From an uncultured Caldilineales bacterium (GTDB lineage: Bacteria > Chloroflexota > Anaerolineae > JAAEKA01): a stretch of DNA of 64,000 nucleotides. The notes beneath the pieces were generated by a model. The model saw only the letters and a list, made by a program, of their open reading frames with translations. It did no database searches and was not told where the DNA came from. The number at the start of each line of letters is the position of its first letter. Positions within the stretch are counted from its first letter, which is position 1. Location: NCBI GenBank assembly GCA_937907455.1, contig CALESQ010000111.1, positions 37,062 to 101,061 of the forward strand, given 5' to 3'. Positions 39,077-47,573 of this stretch are shown here, in pieces. The translations under genes and the position numbers were made by a program.

Positions 39077-39262
39077 TTACACCGAGGGCAGCGCCGCATC
39101 TGGCGCCGCCTGAGCCAGTTGGTTGTTCTCAGTTCGCATCTCCTCCAAAGCCGCCAGCAGATCGTCCAGCGCGGCCAGCATGTCGGTCAGCGTCCTCGCG
39201 TCCAACGGCAACGCCAGCAGGGCCGCGCGAAAAGCCCGGCCGGCAACCACAGCCTTGCGCAT
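39077..39262 (-). CDS. Small coiled-coil protein, 61 residues
   Basis: DMLAALDDLLAALEEMRTEN is a heptad-rich helix. The ATG directly follows the TAA of the glycosyltransferase gene. A 20-residue frame with CPRC lies at 39037-39099 behind it but has no ribosome site. Confidence 0.45.
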   Translation of the reverse strand: MRKAVVAGRAFRAALLALPLDARTLTDMLAALDDLLAALEEMRTENNQLAQAAPDAALPSV

Positions 39263-39937
39263 TTACCACCACCATCCTGCCGCGTCCAGCAACTGGGTCC
39301 GGGGTATCTTCTTGTCGATCATCGAGAACTGCTTCTGCTTCTGCTGCCGGAGCATCACCGCCGAGTCGTGCGGGCTGCGCTGGAGCCGGTGCAGGTGCAG
39401 GGCGTGGTAGCGCAGACCCGGCGGCGCGTCCCAGTAGAAGAAGTTGCGCGGATCGTTGAACACCACCGGCGCCTCGAAGGGGTAGTCGCCGGCCCACGCC
39501 ACGCCGGCCGGCATCACCGCCGCGCGGCTGAACAGGTCGTCTAGCTCCCAATACTCGCCCGTCGCCTCGTCCTGGTCGATGGTCAACATAGCCGTGAAGC
39601 CGAGCTGCCGGCCTTCCGGCATCGGGTTGGCCGCGATCTGCGCCAGCGCCGCCGGGTGGTACAGCTCGTCGCCGTCCACTTGCATGATCCACTGGCGGCC
39701 CAGCTCTAGCGCGCGCCGTCCCAGGGTGCGCCGGGCCTGGCCCAACTGCGGCGCGCCCAGCGGCCCCAACTCCAGCAGCTCCACGCCGGCCACCGACCGG
39801 GCCACGTCTCTGGTCGCGTCGGTCGAGCCGGTGTCGCCGACGATGGCTATCCCAAATTGGGATACCAAGGGCCGCAGCACCCGCTCCAGCCAAATCTCCT
39901 CGTTCTTGACAAGCACCACGGGGGCTAAATCAACCAT
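39263..39937 (-). CDS. Family-2-like glycosyltransferase
   Basis: The product is 224 residues. VVLVKNEEIWLERVLRPL, VGDTGSTDATRDVA and the metal-binding IMQVDGDELYHP (DxD) define the GT-A fold. It lacks membrane helices. It may glycosylate a virion protein or host surface, together with the SDR and aminotransferase genes. I started at the ATG at 39937; an upstream start at 39967 is possible. Confidence 0.85.
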   Translation of the reverse strand: MVDLAPVVLVKNEEIWLERVLRPLVSQFGIAIVGDTGSTDATRDVARSVAGVELLELGPLGAPQLGQARRTLGRRALELGRQWIMQVDGDELYHPAALAQIAANPMPEGRQLGFTAMLTIDQDEATGEYWELDDLFSRAAVMPAGVAWAGDYPFEAPVVFNDPRNFFYWDAPPGLRYHALHLHRLQRSPHDSAVMLRQQKQKQFSMIDKKIPRTQLLDAAGWWW

Positions 39938-40007
39938 CGTGTATATTTCCTCGTGTTCTGAGTGCAAAATCGCTCCTGGGTCGTCCTGGCGTCCCTGGGG
40001 GCAATCT

Positions 40008-40040
40008 GTAGGGGCTTGAATGCCGCATTCAACCCCCTAC
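40008..40040. terminator. Long intergenic hairpin
   Basis: GTAGGGG pairs with CCCCTAC and TTGAATGC with GCATTCAA, with a single C-C mismatch between the two stems. It sits at the end of the gene at 40037. There is no U-tract, so it may slow decay or attenuate rather than terminate. Confidence 0.5.
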
Positions 40041-40510
40041 TTCCCGCATTCCTCGATTACCACCGGGCCGACCGTGTAGGCGTCCTCGCGGCCGTTGACC
40101 GAAACGTGGTCCAGCCAGTACACGCCCGCCGGCAAGTCCGGGATCAGCCGCCGCGCCGTCGTGCGCACCTCCACCGGCCGCACCAGCGGCAGCTCGTAGC
40201 TTCTGGCCGTGGTTTGCAGCGTCACGCCGTCCGCCTCCCGCCGCCACGCCTCGACGACGTGGGCAATCGACGGCAGTTCGTGCGCCAGCACCAGCACCTC
40301 CACCGGAAAGCGCATCTCCTCGCCGGGACAATACGCCGCCTTGTCCGGCGCGTAGATCGCTGAGCCGTACTCAACTACCACCGGCCGGCTTTGCACGTCC
40401 AGCAGGATTGCATACAGCAGCAGCGCCACCGCCGCCATCATCGTCACGATCAGCAGCCCCACCCCGCGCCGCGTCGTCCACAGAGTGCGGGCAATTGTTA
40501 CCGGGGTCAT
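40037..40510 (-). CDS. Membrane-anchored external protein
   Basis: The product is 157 residues: a basic N-terminus, one transmembrane helix (about 19-39, GLLIVTMMAAVALLLYAILL), then an external beta-sandwich-like domain (PVEVLVLAHELPSIAHVVEA, GVYWLDHVSVNGRE). Third gene of a trio linked by ATGA overlaps with the CHAT gene. Confidence 0.6.
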   Translation of the reverse strand: MTPVTIARTLWTTRRGVGLLIVTMMAAVALLLYAILLDVQSRPVVVEYGSAIYAPDKAAYCPGEEMRFPVEVLVLAHELPSIAHVVEAWRREADGVTLQTTARSYELPLVRPVEVRTTARRLIPDLPAGVYWLDHVSVNGREDAYTVGPVVIEECGK

Positions 40511-41424
40511 CGTGATCTCTCCATCGTCACCGCCGCCATGCGCAGGCACAGCACGGCCAGCAACAACAGCACCGCCTCGAACATCGTGCCCATCCACCAG
40601 GGCGTGAAGAGCACGGTGCGCGTCTGGAGGATGAAGAGCAGGCTCGCGCCGAAGAACAGCACCGTCGCCGCGCACCAGCGCCAGAACCACACCTGCCAGG
40701 GCGGATTGATGCGCCGCTCCAACGCGCTGACCCTGCCGTCCAGGCCCAGGAAACGATCCTCCAGCTCGTTCAGCGTCGCGTGGCACTCGTGGATGATGCG
40801 CAGCGCCTCCTGCGGGTGGCCGGCGTTGACCGCGTCCTGAAGCTGGCGCACTTGCGCGCCCAGCTCGTTGGTCGCCGACTTGCTGTCCGGCATGAACAAC
40901 TGCGGCGCGGCCCGGTTGCTGGTGTCGCTCACGCCGATGGCGGCCAGGCCGATGCGGTGCGCCGCGCGCACCGTCTCGCCGCCCAGCAGCGCGTGCAGCA
41001 GCGCCACGTCGTAATCGACCGCCGCCGTGTCTGAGATGCCGCTGGCCATCGCCACGAGCTGGATGCCTTCAGCCGGCAGCACGTCGGCGAAACTCTCCCA
41101 GCCGGCCCGCTGCCCGCTGTCGCACACGCTCAGGATCACCAGCGTGGCGCCGCTGGTCTTGATCTCGCTGGCCAGCCAGTGCGGCTCGACATCCTTGCCG
41201 CCTGGCAGCAGCAGCCGGCCGTTTTTGCCGTGGCCGCTCCACAGCACCACGTCGTAGTTGCCGCGCCGCAGCCGGTTCTGCACCCGCTCAGGCGTTACAA
41301 GCGGCCCGGTCAGTGGCTCCACAGTCAGCCCCTCCACGTCGCCCAGGCGCGTCAGCTCTGAGGTCTGCGCCAGCGCCGGCAGCCCGGCGATCTCCGGCGC
41401 AATGACCAGCGCGGAGAGCGTCAT
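40507..41424 (-). CDS. CHAT/caspase-like protease with two C-terminal membrane helices
   Basis: The product is 305 residues. YDVVLWSGHGKNGRLLL (His65) and LVILSVCDSGQ (Cys101) are the His-Cys dyad of the CHAT (caspase HetF-associated) fold; ASGISDTAAVDY follows as usual. A coiled region leads to two transmembrane helices (about 245-263 and 272-292). CHAT proteases often execute cell death in bacterial defence. A phage copy fused to the membrane is unusual and may act in lysis, killing or exclusion. I started at the ATG at 41424, overlapping the upstream stop. Confidence 0.8.
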   Translation of the reverse strand: MTLSALVIAPEIAGLPALAQTSELTRLGDVEGLTVEPLTGPLVTPERVQNRLRRGNYDVVLWSGHGKNGRLLLPGGKDVEPHWLASEIKTSGATLVILSVCDSGQRAGWESFADVLPAEGIQLVAMASGISDTAAVDYDVALLHALLGGETVRAAHRIGLAAIGVSDTSNRAAPQLFMPDSKSATNELGAQVRQLQDAVNAGHPQEALRIIHECHATLNELEDRFLGLDGRVSALERRINPPWQVWFWRWCAATVLFFGASLLFILQTRTVLFTPWWMGTMFEAVLLLLAVLCLRMAAVTMERSR

Positions 41425-41687
41425 AGACCCCTCTCGCGCCAGTAGCGCCGCATACTGCCCCAGATCATCGGGCTGCCGCACGCCACGAAGACCAGCAGCG
41501 CCAGCACGAACGTGCGCAGGTCCGTCAGCAGCAGCAGGCCCACCAGCGCAATGCCCACGCCGCCCACCACCAGCCAGGCCGTCACGCCGTGGGCGCGCGG
41601 CAGTTGCGCCTGCACGTACTCGACCAGCTCGTTGTACAGCAAGCCGGCGACGAACATCAGCGCCAGCACCAACCAGACAGGGATCAT
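41421..41687 (-). CDS. Three-span small membrane protein, holin-like
   Basis: The product is 88 residues with helices at about 2-20, 36-56 and 58-77 and a basic C-terminus. Its size and topology fit a holin. It is coupled by ATGA to the CHAT gene and follows the giant lipoprotein gene by 11 bp. Confidence 0.6.
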   Translation of the reverse strand: MIPVWLVLALMFVAGLLYNELVEYVQAQLPRAHGVTAWLVVGGVGIALVGLLLLTDLRTFVLALLVFVACGSPMIWGSMRRYWRERGL

Positions 41688-41698
41688 CAATGTCGCTC

Positions 41699-44600
41699 CT
41701 ATGGCGATGGGGTCAGCGTTGGAGTCGGGGCCGCCGCCCAGTAGGAATTGCCCAGGCCCATCGTGGGCCAGCGCTGCTCGATCCACGTCGGCGCGCCGTC
41801 GTACAGCCGCGCCAGGCAGTGGTCGGGATTGACCAGCTGCCAGGATAGCGTATCGACCGCCGTCCAGGGCGTTGTGTTGCCGTTGAACAGCGTCACCTCG
41901 CCGCGCTGGTTGGAGAGCGTCACGCCGTCCAGCTCCTGGTAGAACACCAACCGCTCGCCTGCGTCCAGTGTCCCGTTCAGCCGCACGCAACGATCCCGGC
42001 CGCACAGGCGCCAGCCGGTCACGTCCGTCGTGGCCCGCGCCAGCAGCTCGGTCGCGTTATCGTTGCCCAGCGTCCCGTCTGGGAACAGGTCGATGCCCTG
42101 CATGTTCGGGCAAATCTCGTTCAGCATCACCGCCGGCATGGACGATACCACCGTCGGCGTGGCCGTTGCGGTCGGCGTTCGTGTTGGCGTCGCGGTGGCG
42201 GTCCCGGTGGGCGCGCTGGTCGCCGTCGGCGTGCTCGTTGCCCCACCCGGCGTGTTGGACGGCACGACCGTCGGCGTTCGGGTTGGGGTAGGCGTCAATG
42301 TCGGCGTGTTGGTCGGGGTGGGCGTGGGCGTGCTCGAAGCCAGCGGCGTGGCCGTGGGGGAGGCCGTCCAGGTCGCGGTCGGCGTGCTGCCGGCGGCGCT
42401 GGCCGAAACGAGCAGGCTGGGCAGGTTGCCCGTCGAGTTGTTCTGCGTGTTGAGGTAATAATCGACGTTGCAGTACCCTGACGGGTTGGGCGTGCAGACC
42501 GGCTGTAGCTTGATGTTGAGACCCTGGTACGTCATCAGGTTGGTCACGTCGAAGGTCAGGCGCGAGCCTACATCGGCGCTCGTGATCGGCACCGGCGTCC
42601 CGCATGTCCCCACGTCGTTGGCCCCGTAGGCGCCCGGCGTCTGCCAGGCTGAGCCGGCGGCGTAGCTGTTCCAGGTCGCGCCCGCCTCCGTCCAGGCCCG
42701 CTTGATCTGGCAGGGGATGACGTACATCGTCGCCGGCCCGCCGCTGTTGACGTAATAAGACAAGCCGGCAAAGCCGAAGGCCACGTCGGTGGGGAAGGTC
42801 AGGTCAACGTCCACCAGCCCCTGCTTGGCCGTGCTGGGCGCGTAGGTCGGCATCGGCGTGTTGCGCAGCGTCCCCGCCGACAGGTTGACGTACTGGTTGA
42901 AACCGTAGTTCGTGTCGCTCACCTGGCTGTTGATGTACGTGTCCTGCCAGTTATTGTTCGGCACAACGGTCTGCGCCCAGACGCTGCCGGCCGTCGGGGT
43001 GGCCGTCGGCGCAGCCGCGGTCGGCGTGGGCGGCGTGCCAGGCGTCCATGTGGGCGTGGGTGTGGGCGCGCCAGGATAGGTTGCGTCAACTTCCAGCTTC
43101 ACCTTCTGAATGATCAGATTGCCGCCGCTGGTGCCGTCTCGCAGGTAGATGTCGCTCGCGCCGACCAGCGAGTTGGTGAGCGAGCAGGAAAGCTCAGTCT
43201 GCACCGTGACCCACTGCCCGGTGTTGGTCTTCGTAATCTCTGCGCTATCTGCTGAGCAACCGACTGTGAAGGAGGCCGTCCCCACGTCGGCATAGGTGGT
43301 GTAGACCTGCACCAGCGAAGAGCCGTAGAAGAAGTCGTCGCTGACCCGGAAATACATATAAGGGTTGCCTGCCGTGGTCTTGCGGGCGTAGCGATTGCGC
43401 GGGTCGCACGATGGCACGCTTTGCAGATCCTGGCCTGCACACGCGATTTGCGGGATGGCGTCGTAGGCCGGGGCCGTGACGCTGCCCGCAATCGCCGGCA
43501 GCGTGCTGGCCGGCAGGTTGCACGACTGGTTGGCCGGCCTCGACCCTTGCGTCATCACAAGCTCCAGGCCGCGCTCGAAGTTGCCGCACTTGGGCCGCCA
43601 CGCAAACTGGCTCTCGCGCTGGTAGGAGACCACAAAGGGTAGCTCGTTGTCCTGTTTGTCGCCTAACTCCATGAATTCGGTCATGATCTCGGCCACCTGG
43701 GTGTTGGTGTACGGTACCCGGTAGGAGTAGATCGACCCCGGCACAGGCTCGAAATTGACCTTGAGGATGCTGATCCGGTTGGCGATGGCGTTGGCGACCG
43801 ACCAGTACAACTGCTCTTCCAGATTGGTCTGGTTGGGCACTGGAGGGTTGTTGGGCGGGTTGGAGTTGCCGTAAGCCCAGCTATCCTGCGCCTCGGCCAG
43901 GCCGAAGCTCTCCGTCCCCATCAGTGGGAAGCCGTCATACTGGCCGTAGCGCCCGTTGGGCCAGTAGGAGTACCAGTCGTCGCCGTCGTCCAGCAGCTTG
44001 TTGTGGCTGATCCCCGCGCCGTTGGCGATGGCGTACCCGTTGATGCTCTCACGCACCCACGGTTCAAAACTGTAGTTGGCCGTCATGACGACGAGGCGCT
44101 GCGTCGCGCCGGCTGCGGTAAACGCGTCCACCCATACGTCGATCACCGCCCTGATCGTCGCATCCCAGATGCGCGCGCCGTCGTTGGTGGTGCAGCCCGT
44201 CGCCGCCGTGCAGATCGAGCCGGCGGCAAAGCCCAGGTGCGCCAGGTCGCCGGCATCTGCGTCCGTGTTCATCTGCGCCAGGTGGAAGACGTTCTCCTCG
44301 CTAACGGTGATGCCCAGCTCGCCAAAACGGCCAAAAGGTATCTCGACCCAATCCACGAGCCGACCCTGCGGGTCTTCTGAGAAATGCACAGCCGCCTCGC
44401 TAGCAAAGTCCTCCATCCACGCCAGATACTCAGCGCCCCAGAAGCGGGGGACGCGGTGATAGTCCGCGCCGCTGCCAAAAATCTTGTAGTAATAGACGCC
44501 CTCGTCGGCTGCCTCCAGATAGTCCGACGGCAGCCACACGTAGTCGTTGGGCGCCCACGTCCCGATCCCCCAGGAGATTGACGTAAAGCCCACGCCGATG

Positions 44601-44908
44601 TCGAAGCCGAACGTGTTCTTGGTTCGGTCGGCCCAGTTGTCGAAGCGGCCCCAACTGAACACCCCGGCTGTGGGGTTGATCTCGTTCATCTCGATGCGGT
44701 CAAAGCTGCCGGTCTTGAACTGCGCGTAGGAGGCTCCGTTGCTTGGCCGGTAGTCCTCGAACTCGTAGAAGCCAGCCGGCGCGCCTTCTGCCATGATCGA
44801 GACGCCATCCATTTTAGGCGGGATGGTATCGTCCGGCTCGCTCGCGCAGCGCGCCAGCAGCGCCACCGCCAGCAGCGCCAGCAGCAAAACAGGCAGCTTT
44901 CGTCTCAC
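41699..44908 (-). CDS. Giant secreted lipoprotein with glycosidase-like, DNRLRE and lamin-tail domains
   Basis: The product is 1069 residues. A signal peptide with lipobox (LLALLAVALLARC) is followed by a glycoside-hydrolase-like barrel (about 35-440). Then come a carbohydrate-binding-like domain (to about 610), a Thr/Pro linker, a DNRLRE-type domain (QDTYINSQVSDTNYGFNQYV, about 655-835), a second TPTPT linker, and a lamin-tail domain at the end (VMLNEICPNM...NDNATELL). Such linkers and domains are common in secreted proteins of Chloroflexota. GTG start behind AGGAGG. In a phage it might coat the host cell or block superinfection; alternatively it is a virion fibre. Confidence 0.75.
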   Translation of the reverse strand: MRRKLPVLLLALLAVALLARCASEPDDTIPPKMDGVSIMAEGAPAGFYEFEDYRPSNGASYAQFKTGSFDRIEMNEINPTAGVFSWGRFDNWADRTKNTFGFDIGVGFTSISWGIGTWAPNDYVWLPSDYLEAADEGVYYYKIFGSGADYHRVPRFWGAEYLAWMEDFASEAAVHFSEDPQGRLVDWVEIPFGRFGELGITVSEENVFHLAQMNTDADAGDLAHLGFAAGSICTAATGCTTNDGARIWDATIRAVIDVWVDAFTAAGATQRLVVMTANYSFEPWVRESINGYAIANGAGISHNKLLDDGDDWYSYWPNGRYGQYDGFPLMGTESFGLAEAQDSWAYGNSNPPNNPPVPNQTNLEEQLYWSVANAIANRISILKVNFEPVPGSIYSYRVPYTNTQVAEIMTEFMELGDKQDNELPFVVSYQRESQFAWRPKCGNFERGLELVMTQGSRPANQSCNLPASTLPAIAGSVTAPAYDAIPQIACAGQDLQSVPSCDPRNRYARKTTAGNPYMYFRVSDDFFYGSSLVQVYTTYADVGTASFTVGCSADSAEITKTNTGQWVTVQTELSCSLTNSLVGASDIYLRDGTSGGNLIIQKVKLEVDATYPGAPTPTPTWTPGTPPTPTAAAPTATPTAGSVWAQTVVPNNNWQDTYINSQVSDTNYGFNQYVNLSAGTLRNTPMPTYAPSTAKQGLVDVDLTFPTDVAFGFAGLSYYVNSGGPATMYVIPCQIKRAWTEAGATWNSYAAGSAWQTPGAYGANDVGTCGTPVPITSADVGSRLTFDVTNLMTYQGLNIKLQPVCTPNPSGYCNVDYYLNTQNNSTGNLPSLLVSASAAGSTPTATWTASPTATPLASSTPTPTPTNTPTLTPTPTRTPTVVPSNTPGGATSTPTATSAPTGTATATPTRTPTATATPTVVSSMPAVMLNEICPNMQGIDLFPDGTLGNDNATELLARATTDVTGWRLCGRDRCVRLNGTLDAGERLVFYQELDGVTLSNQRGEVTLFNGNTTPWTAVDTLSWQLVNPDHCLARLYDGAPTWIEQRWPTMGLGNSYWAAAPTPTLTPSP

Positions 44909-45093
44909 AATCCGCCTCCTATCGGCAGGTTCTTCAGCACCTCGATCAACTGCGCCACCTGCCGCCAGCGCATCGGCGCCACCATGATTTTACCCGTCTC
45001 GTCCGCCCACACCAGCGGCTGCACCCTGACCTGCTCAGGCGCTGTAGCCTCCGGCGCGCCGGTCTCATCTGTCGTCGTGTCTGTCTTCTTCAT
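44905..45093 (-). CDS. Hypothetical protein, 62 residues
   Basis: A Thr/Glu-rich N-terminus, then VRVQPLVWADETGKIMVAPM and a short helix. Coupled to the lipoprotein GTG. It follows the fibre gene and may be its chaperone or tail accessory. Confidence 0.5.
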   Translation of the reverse strand: MKKTDTTTDETGAPEATAPEQVRVQPLVWADETGKIMVAPMRWRQVAQLIEVLKNLPIGGGL

Positions 45094-45104
45094 CGTTCTG
45101 CCTC

Positions 45105-47573
45105 TCATGCAGTGCTCTTGATAGCCCAGTTCGCGCCCAGCCGTCGAATCGTCACAGTCTGGTACTGAGCCGTCAGAATGTAGGACGCCGCGCCGTTGAT
45201 GGTTGCCGCGCCGTCCGGCTCAATCGCAACCTCGTTCGCGCCGCTGTCGCTCTTGTGGAACGTATATTCCCAATTGCGTGGCTTGGAGGTTGCGGCTGGT
45301 AGATTGATCGTGATCTTGCCGCTCGTCGCGTCGCAGGTATAGAAACGCACGTTGCCGGCCGTCATGCCGCTGTCGCTGCTGTCCACCGCTTCCCAGCCGG
45401 TAGCATCGCCAGCCAGCGCAACCGGCACCCAATAGCCTCCATACCATATGTACACGCCAGCGCCAGCCCCCGGTTCGTAGGTGCCGTTGCTATGCAGCAG
45501 CCCGCCGTTCTGGATCGTCCCTCCTGGTATGGTTGCGGCAGTGTAGGGCATCGGGTAGATGATCTCGGCGCTCAGGTCAATGCGCGTGTGTGTGAACGGC
45601 GCCGTACCTTCCGCTCGATAGGCCCACAGGTCGATGTACGTCATTTGCTGGTTGGCCGTGTCGTAGCCGCCCACCGCGCGCACGCGGGCACTGGCCTGGT
45701 AGTCGCCCAGCGCGCTCAGCATGGCGCGCGCCCGCTTGCCGGTCAGCGGCTGCGCTTGCAGCAGCAGGATGTGCTCCTCCGGCGTGCCGCCGTTGTTGAT
45801 CGCGCTGATCCGGTGGCTAGAGTGATCGTCCGTGGGGCTGGTCCAGAAGGAAACCATCCGGCTCTCGCCGTACTCCTCGCCTGTCACCTCTGGGTCCTCC
45901 GACTCTGGGGTGAAGAACTGCAACCCCTCGGTCGTGTCCAGCCGGATCGCGCCGCTCGGAGACGCCAGCATAGCCGTCCTGATGGCCCAGCCGCCCACAC
46001 TCCCCTCGCCGGTGTAGACTTGGCCGGTGAAATGGCCGTCGCCGTTGTAGTCCAGGTAAACCACCGGCGTATCGCCGTTGAACAGGCCCACCCTGCCCAG
46101 CGCGCCGCGCTCGGTGCGAAAGTTGCGAAAGTCCGGGTCGCCGCGCATCATCGTGCCGGCCAGCCAGGTCTTCCACACGCCCGACCCTGGCCGGTTCTCC
46201 AGCGTCAGCGGCCCCCAGGCGTCCACCGCCGACAGGTATTGCGCGCCCAGCCCGTCCACCGAGTAGCCGGCTATGCCGCGGCTGGTGATCACGCCCCGCC
46301 GCTGTGGGTCGTCCGGGTCGGTGATGACGAACTGCCCGTCGCTCTCGAAAATCAGCGTCCCCTTGACCACCGCCGACTCCATGATGACCGTGCCATCCAT
46401 GATCAGCACGCCCGTCTCGTCGTCGTAGCTGACCGAGTTTGCCTGCGGTGGGGGGTTGCCGATGTAGGCATGGACCCCGCCCGTCTCGGTATTGCGCAGC
46501 ACCGCCTTGGCCACGCCGGCCTCGTTGCGCAGCGCAAACGTCGCCCGGTTGTTCACTTCGCCCAAGTCTATCCTGGCGCCCATCGCGTCGCCGATAGTGA
46601 ACAGGTCTCGCAGATAGCTGTGCTCTGGCGTGATCTCGATAATCGGGCTGGCCCCACGGTACACCCCCCAGCGCTCGTTTGTCCCGTCGAAGGTGTTGTG
46701 AACGCCCTCCAGCGGGCCGAAGTCGTAGTCGCCGGCCAGCCGCTCGTTTTCGTCCTTGCCAAAAATGCGCACGCGGTCTTTGCCGTCGGAATCAGCCACA
46801 ACGATGTTTGTGTTGCGCAGCAGCAACTCCTCGCGCGTGGCCGAATACATCACATACGTGTCATAGTTGCTCAGGTCGCCGAACGCCATGCCAAACTCGT
46901 CCGTCGTCACGCCGGCCACCCCGTTCAGGTTGCCCAGACGGAAAACGCGCTCTTGTCTGGTGGGCGGGCTGTCGGTCCAGTAGGCCGCGGTCATGTTCGG
47001 CGCGGCGTTCGAGTTGGCGTGCCGGTTGTCAATCGAGATGTAGCCGATCTCGGTCAGGCCGTTGATCAGCGTCGATACGGCCCACCCCGTCACCAGGCCG
47101 GCCGGGCTGGTAAATACCCGCCGCGTCACCGGGTAGCGATAGCACACGCCCCCGCCGGGGCACGAGACCACCGTCGCTGCCGCCGTCACCCGCATGAACT
47201 CGATCTGGCCGGCCGTGTCGCTCACCGCCGCCTGCTCGCCCACCGCAAAGATGTCATCGGCCACGGTGATGAGTGTGCCGGTCGCGGTGAGCGCCGCGGT
47301 CAGGTGCGTTGAGTGGGTGAAAACCGTCCAGCCCGTGCGGGCGATGGTATCGGCCGCTTGCAAGTTGCCTATCGAAGACAGGGCAAGCTCCACGTCCTCT
47401 CCCAGCTCCTGCAACGCGTTCTCGACCTCCAGCGCGTCGAAATAGGCGCCGGTATCCACAATGGGTACATCGACCGCCATTACCAGGCGCGACGAGGCGT
47501 GTACGCCAGGAGACGCCACTGCGGGGCTGGTGGGGATGCTATCAATGCGGCGGCGAAGATCAGCTTTTGGCAC
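45105..47573 (-). CDS. Tail fibre/receptor-binding protein
   Basis: The product is 822 residues, beta-rich throughout with repeated short strands (TGVLIMDGTVIMESAVVKGT, GHFTGQVYTGEGSVGGWAI). The C-terminal 100 residues (WEYTFHKSDSGANEVAIEPD, YQTVTIRRLGANW) resemble the tip module of many siphovirus fibres. The N-terminal helix around LEVENALQELGEDVE may trimerise. GTG start overlapping the upstream stop. Confidence 0.7.
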   Translation of the reverse strand: MPKADLRRRIDSIPTSPAVASPGVHASSRLVMAVDVPIVDTGAYFDALEVENALQELGEDVELALSSIGNLQAADTIARTGWTVFTHSTHLTAALTATGTLITVADDIFAVGEQAAVSDTAGQIEFMRVTAAATVVSCPGGGVCYRYPVTRRVFTSPAGLVTGWAVSTLINGLTEIGYISIDNRHANSNAAPNMTAAYWTDSPPTRQERVFRLGNLNGVAGVTTDEFGMAFGDLSNYDTYVMYSATREELLLRNTNIVVADSDGKDRVRIFGKDENERLAGDYDFGPLEGVHNTFDGTNERWGVYRGASPIIEITPEHSYLRDLFTIGDAMGARIDLGEVNNRATFALRNEAGVAKAVLRNTETGGVHAYIGNPPPQANSVSYDDETGVLIMDGTVIMESAVVKGTLIFESDGQFVITDPDDPQRRGVITSRGIAGYSVDGLGAQYLSAVDAWGPLTLENRPGSGVWKTWLAGTMMRGDPDFRNFRTERGALGRVGLFNGDTPVVYLDYNGDGHFTGQVYTGEGSVGGWAIRTAMLASPSGAIRLDTTEGLQFFTPESEDPEVTGEEYGESRMVSFWTSPTDDHSSHRISAINNGGTPEEHILLLQAQPLTGKRARAMLSALGDYQASARVRAVGGYDTANQQMTYIDLWAYRAEGTAPFTHTRIDLSAEIIYPMPYTAATIPGGTIQNGGLLHSNGTYEPGAGAGVYIWYGGYWVPVALAGDATGWEAVDSSDSGMTAGNVRFYTCDATSGKITINLPAATSKPRNWEYTFHKSDSGANEVAIEPDGAATINGAASYILTAQYQTVTIRRLGANWAIKSTA

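Noticed and set aside
42150..42400. Repetitive DNA that could be taken for a CRISPR or minisatellite
   Set aside because: It is the coding sequence of the Thr/Pro linker in the giant lipoprotein; units are irregular and there are no spacers.
45492..47312. A 606-residue plus-strand open frame
   Set aside because: Shadow of the tail fibre gene; composition rich in Val, Arg, His and Gln, without known motifs.
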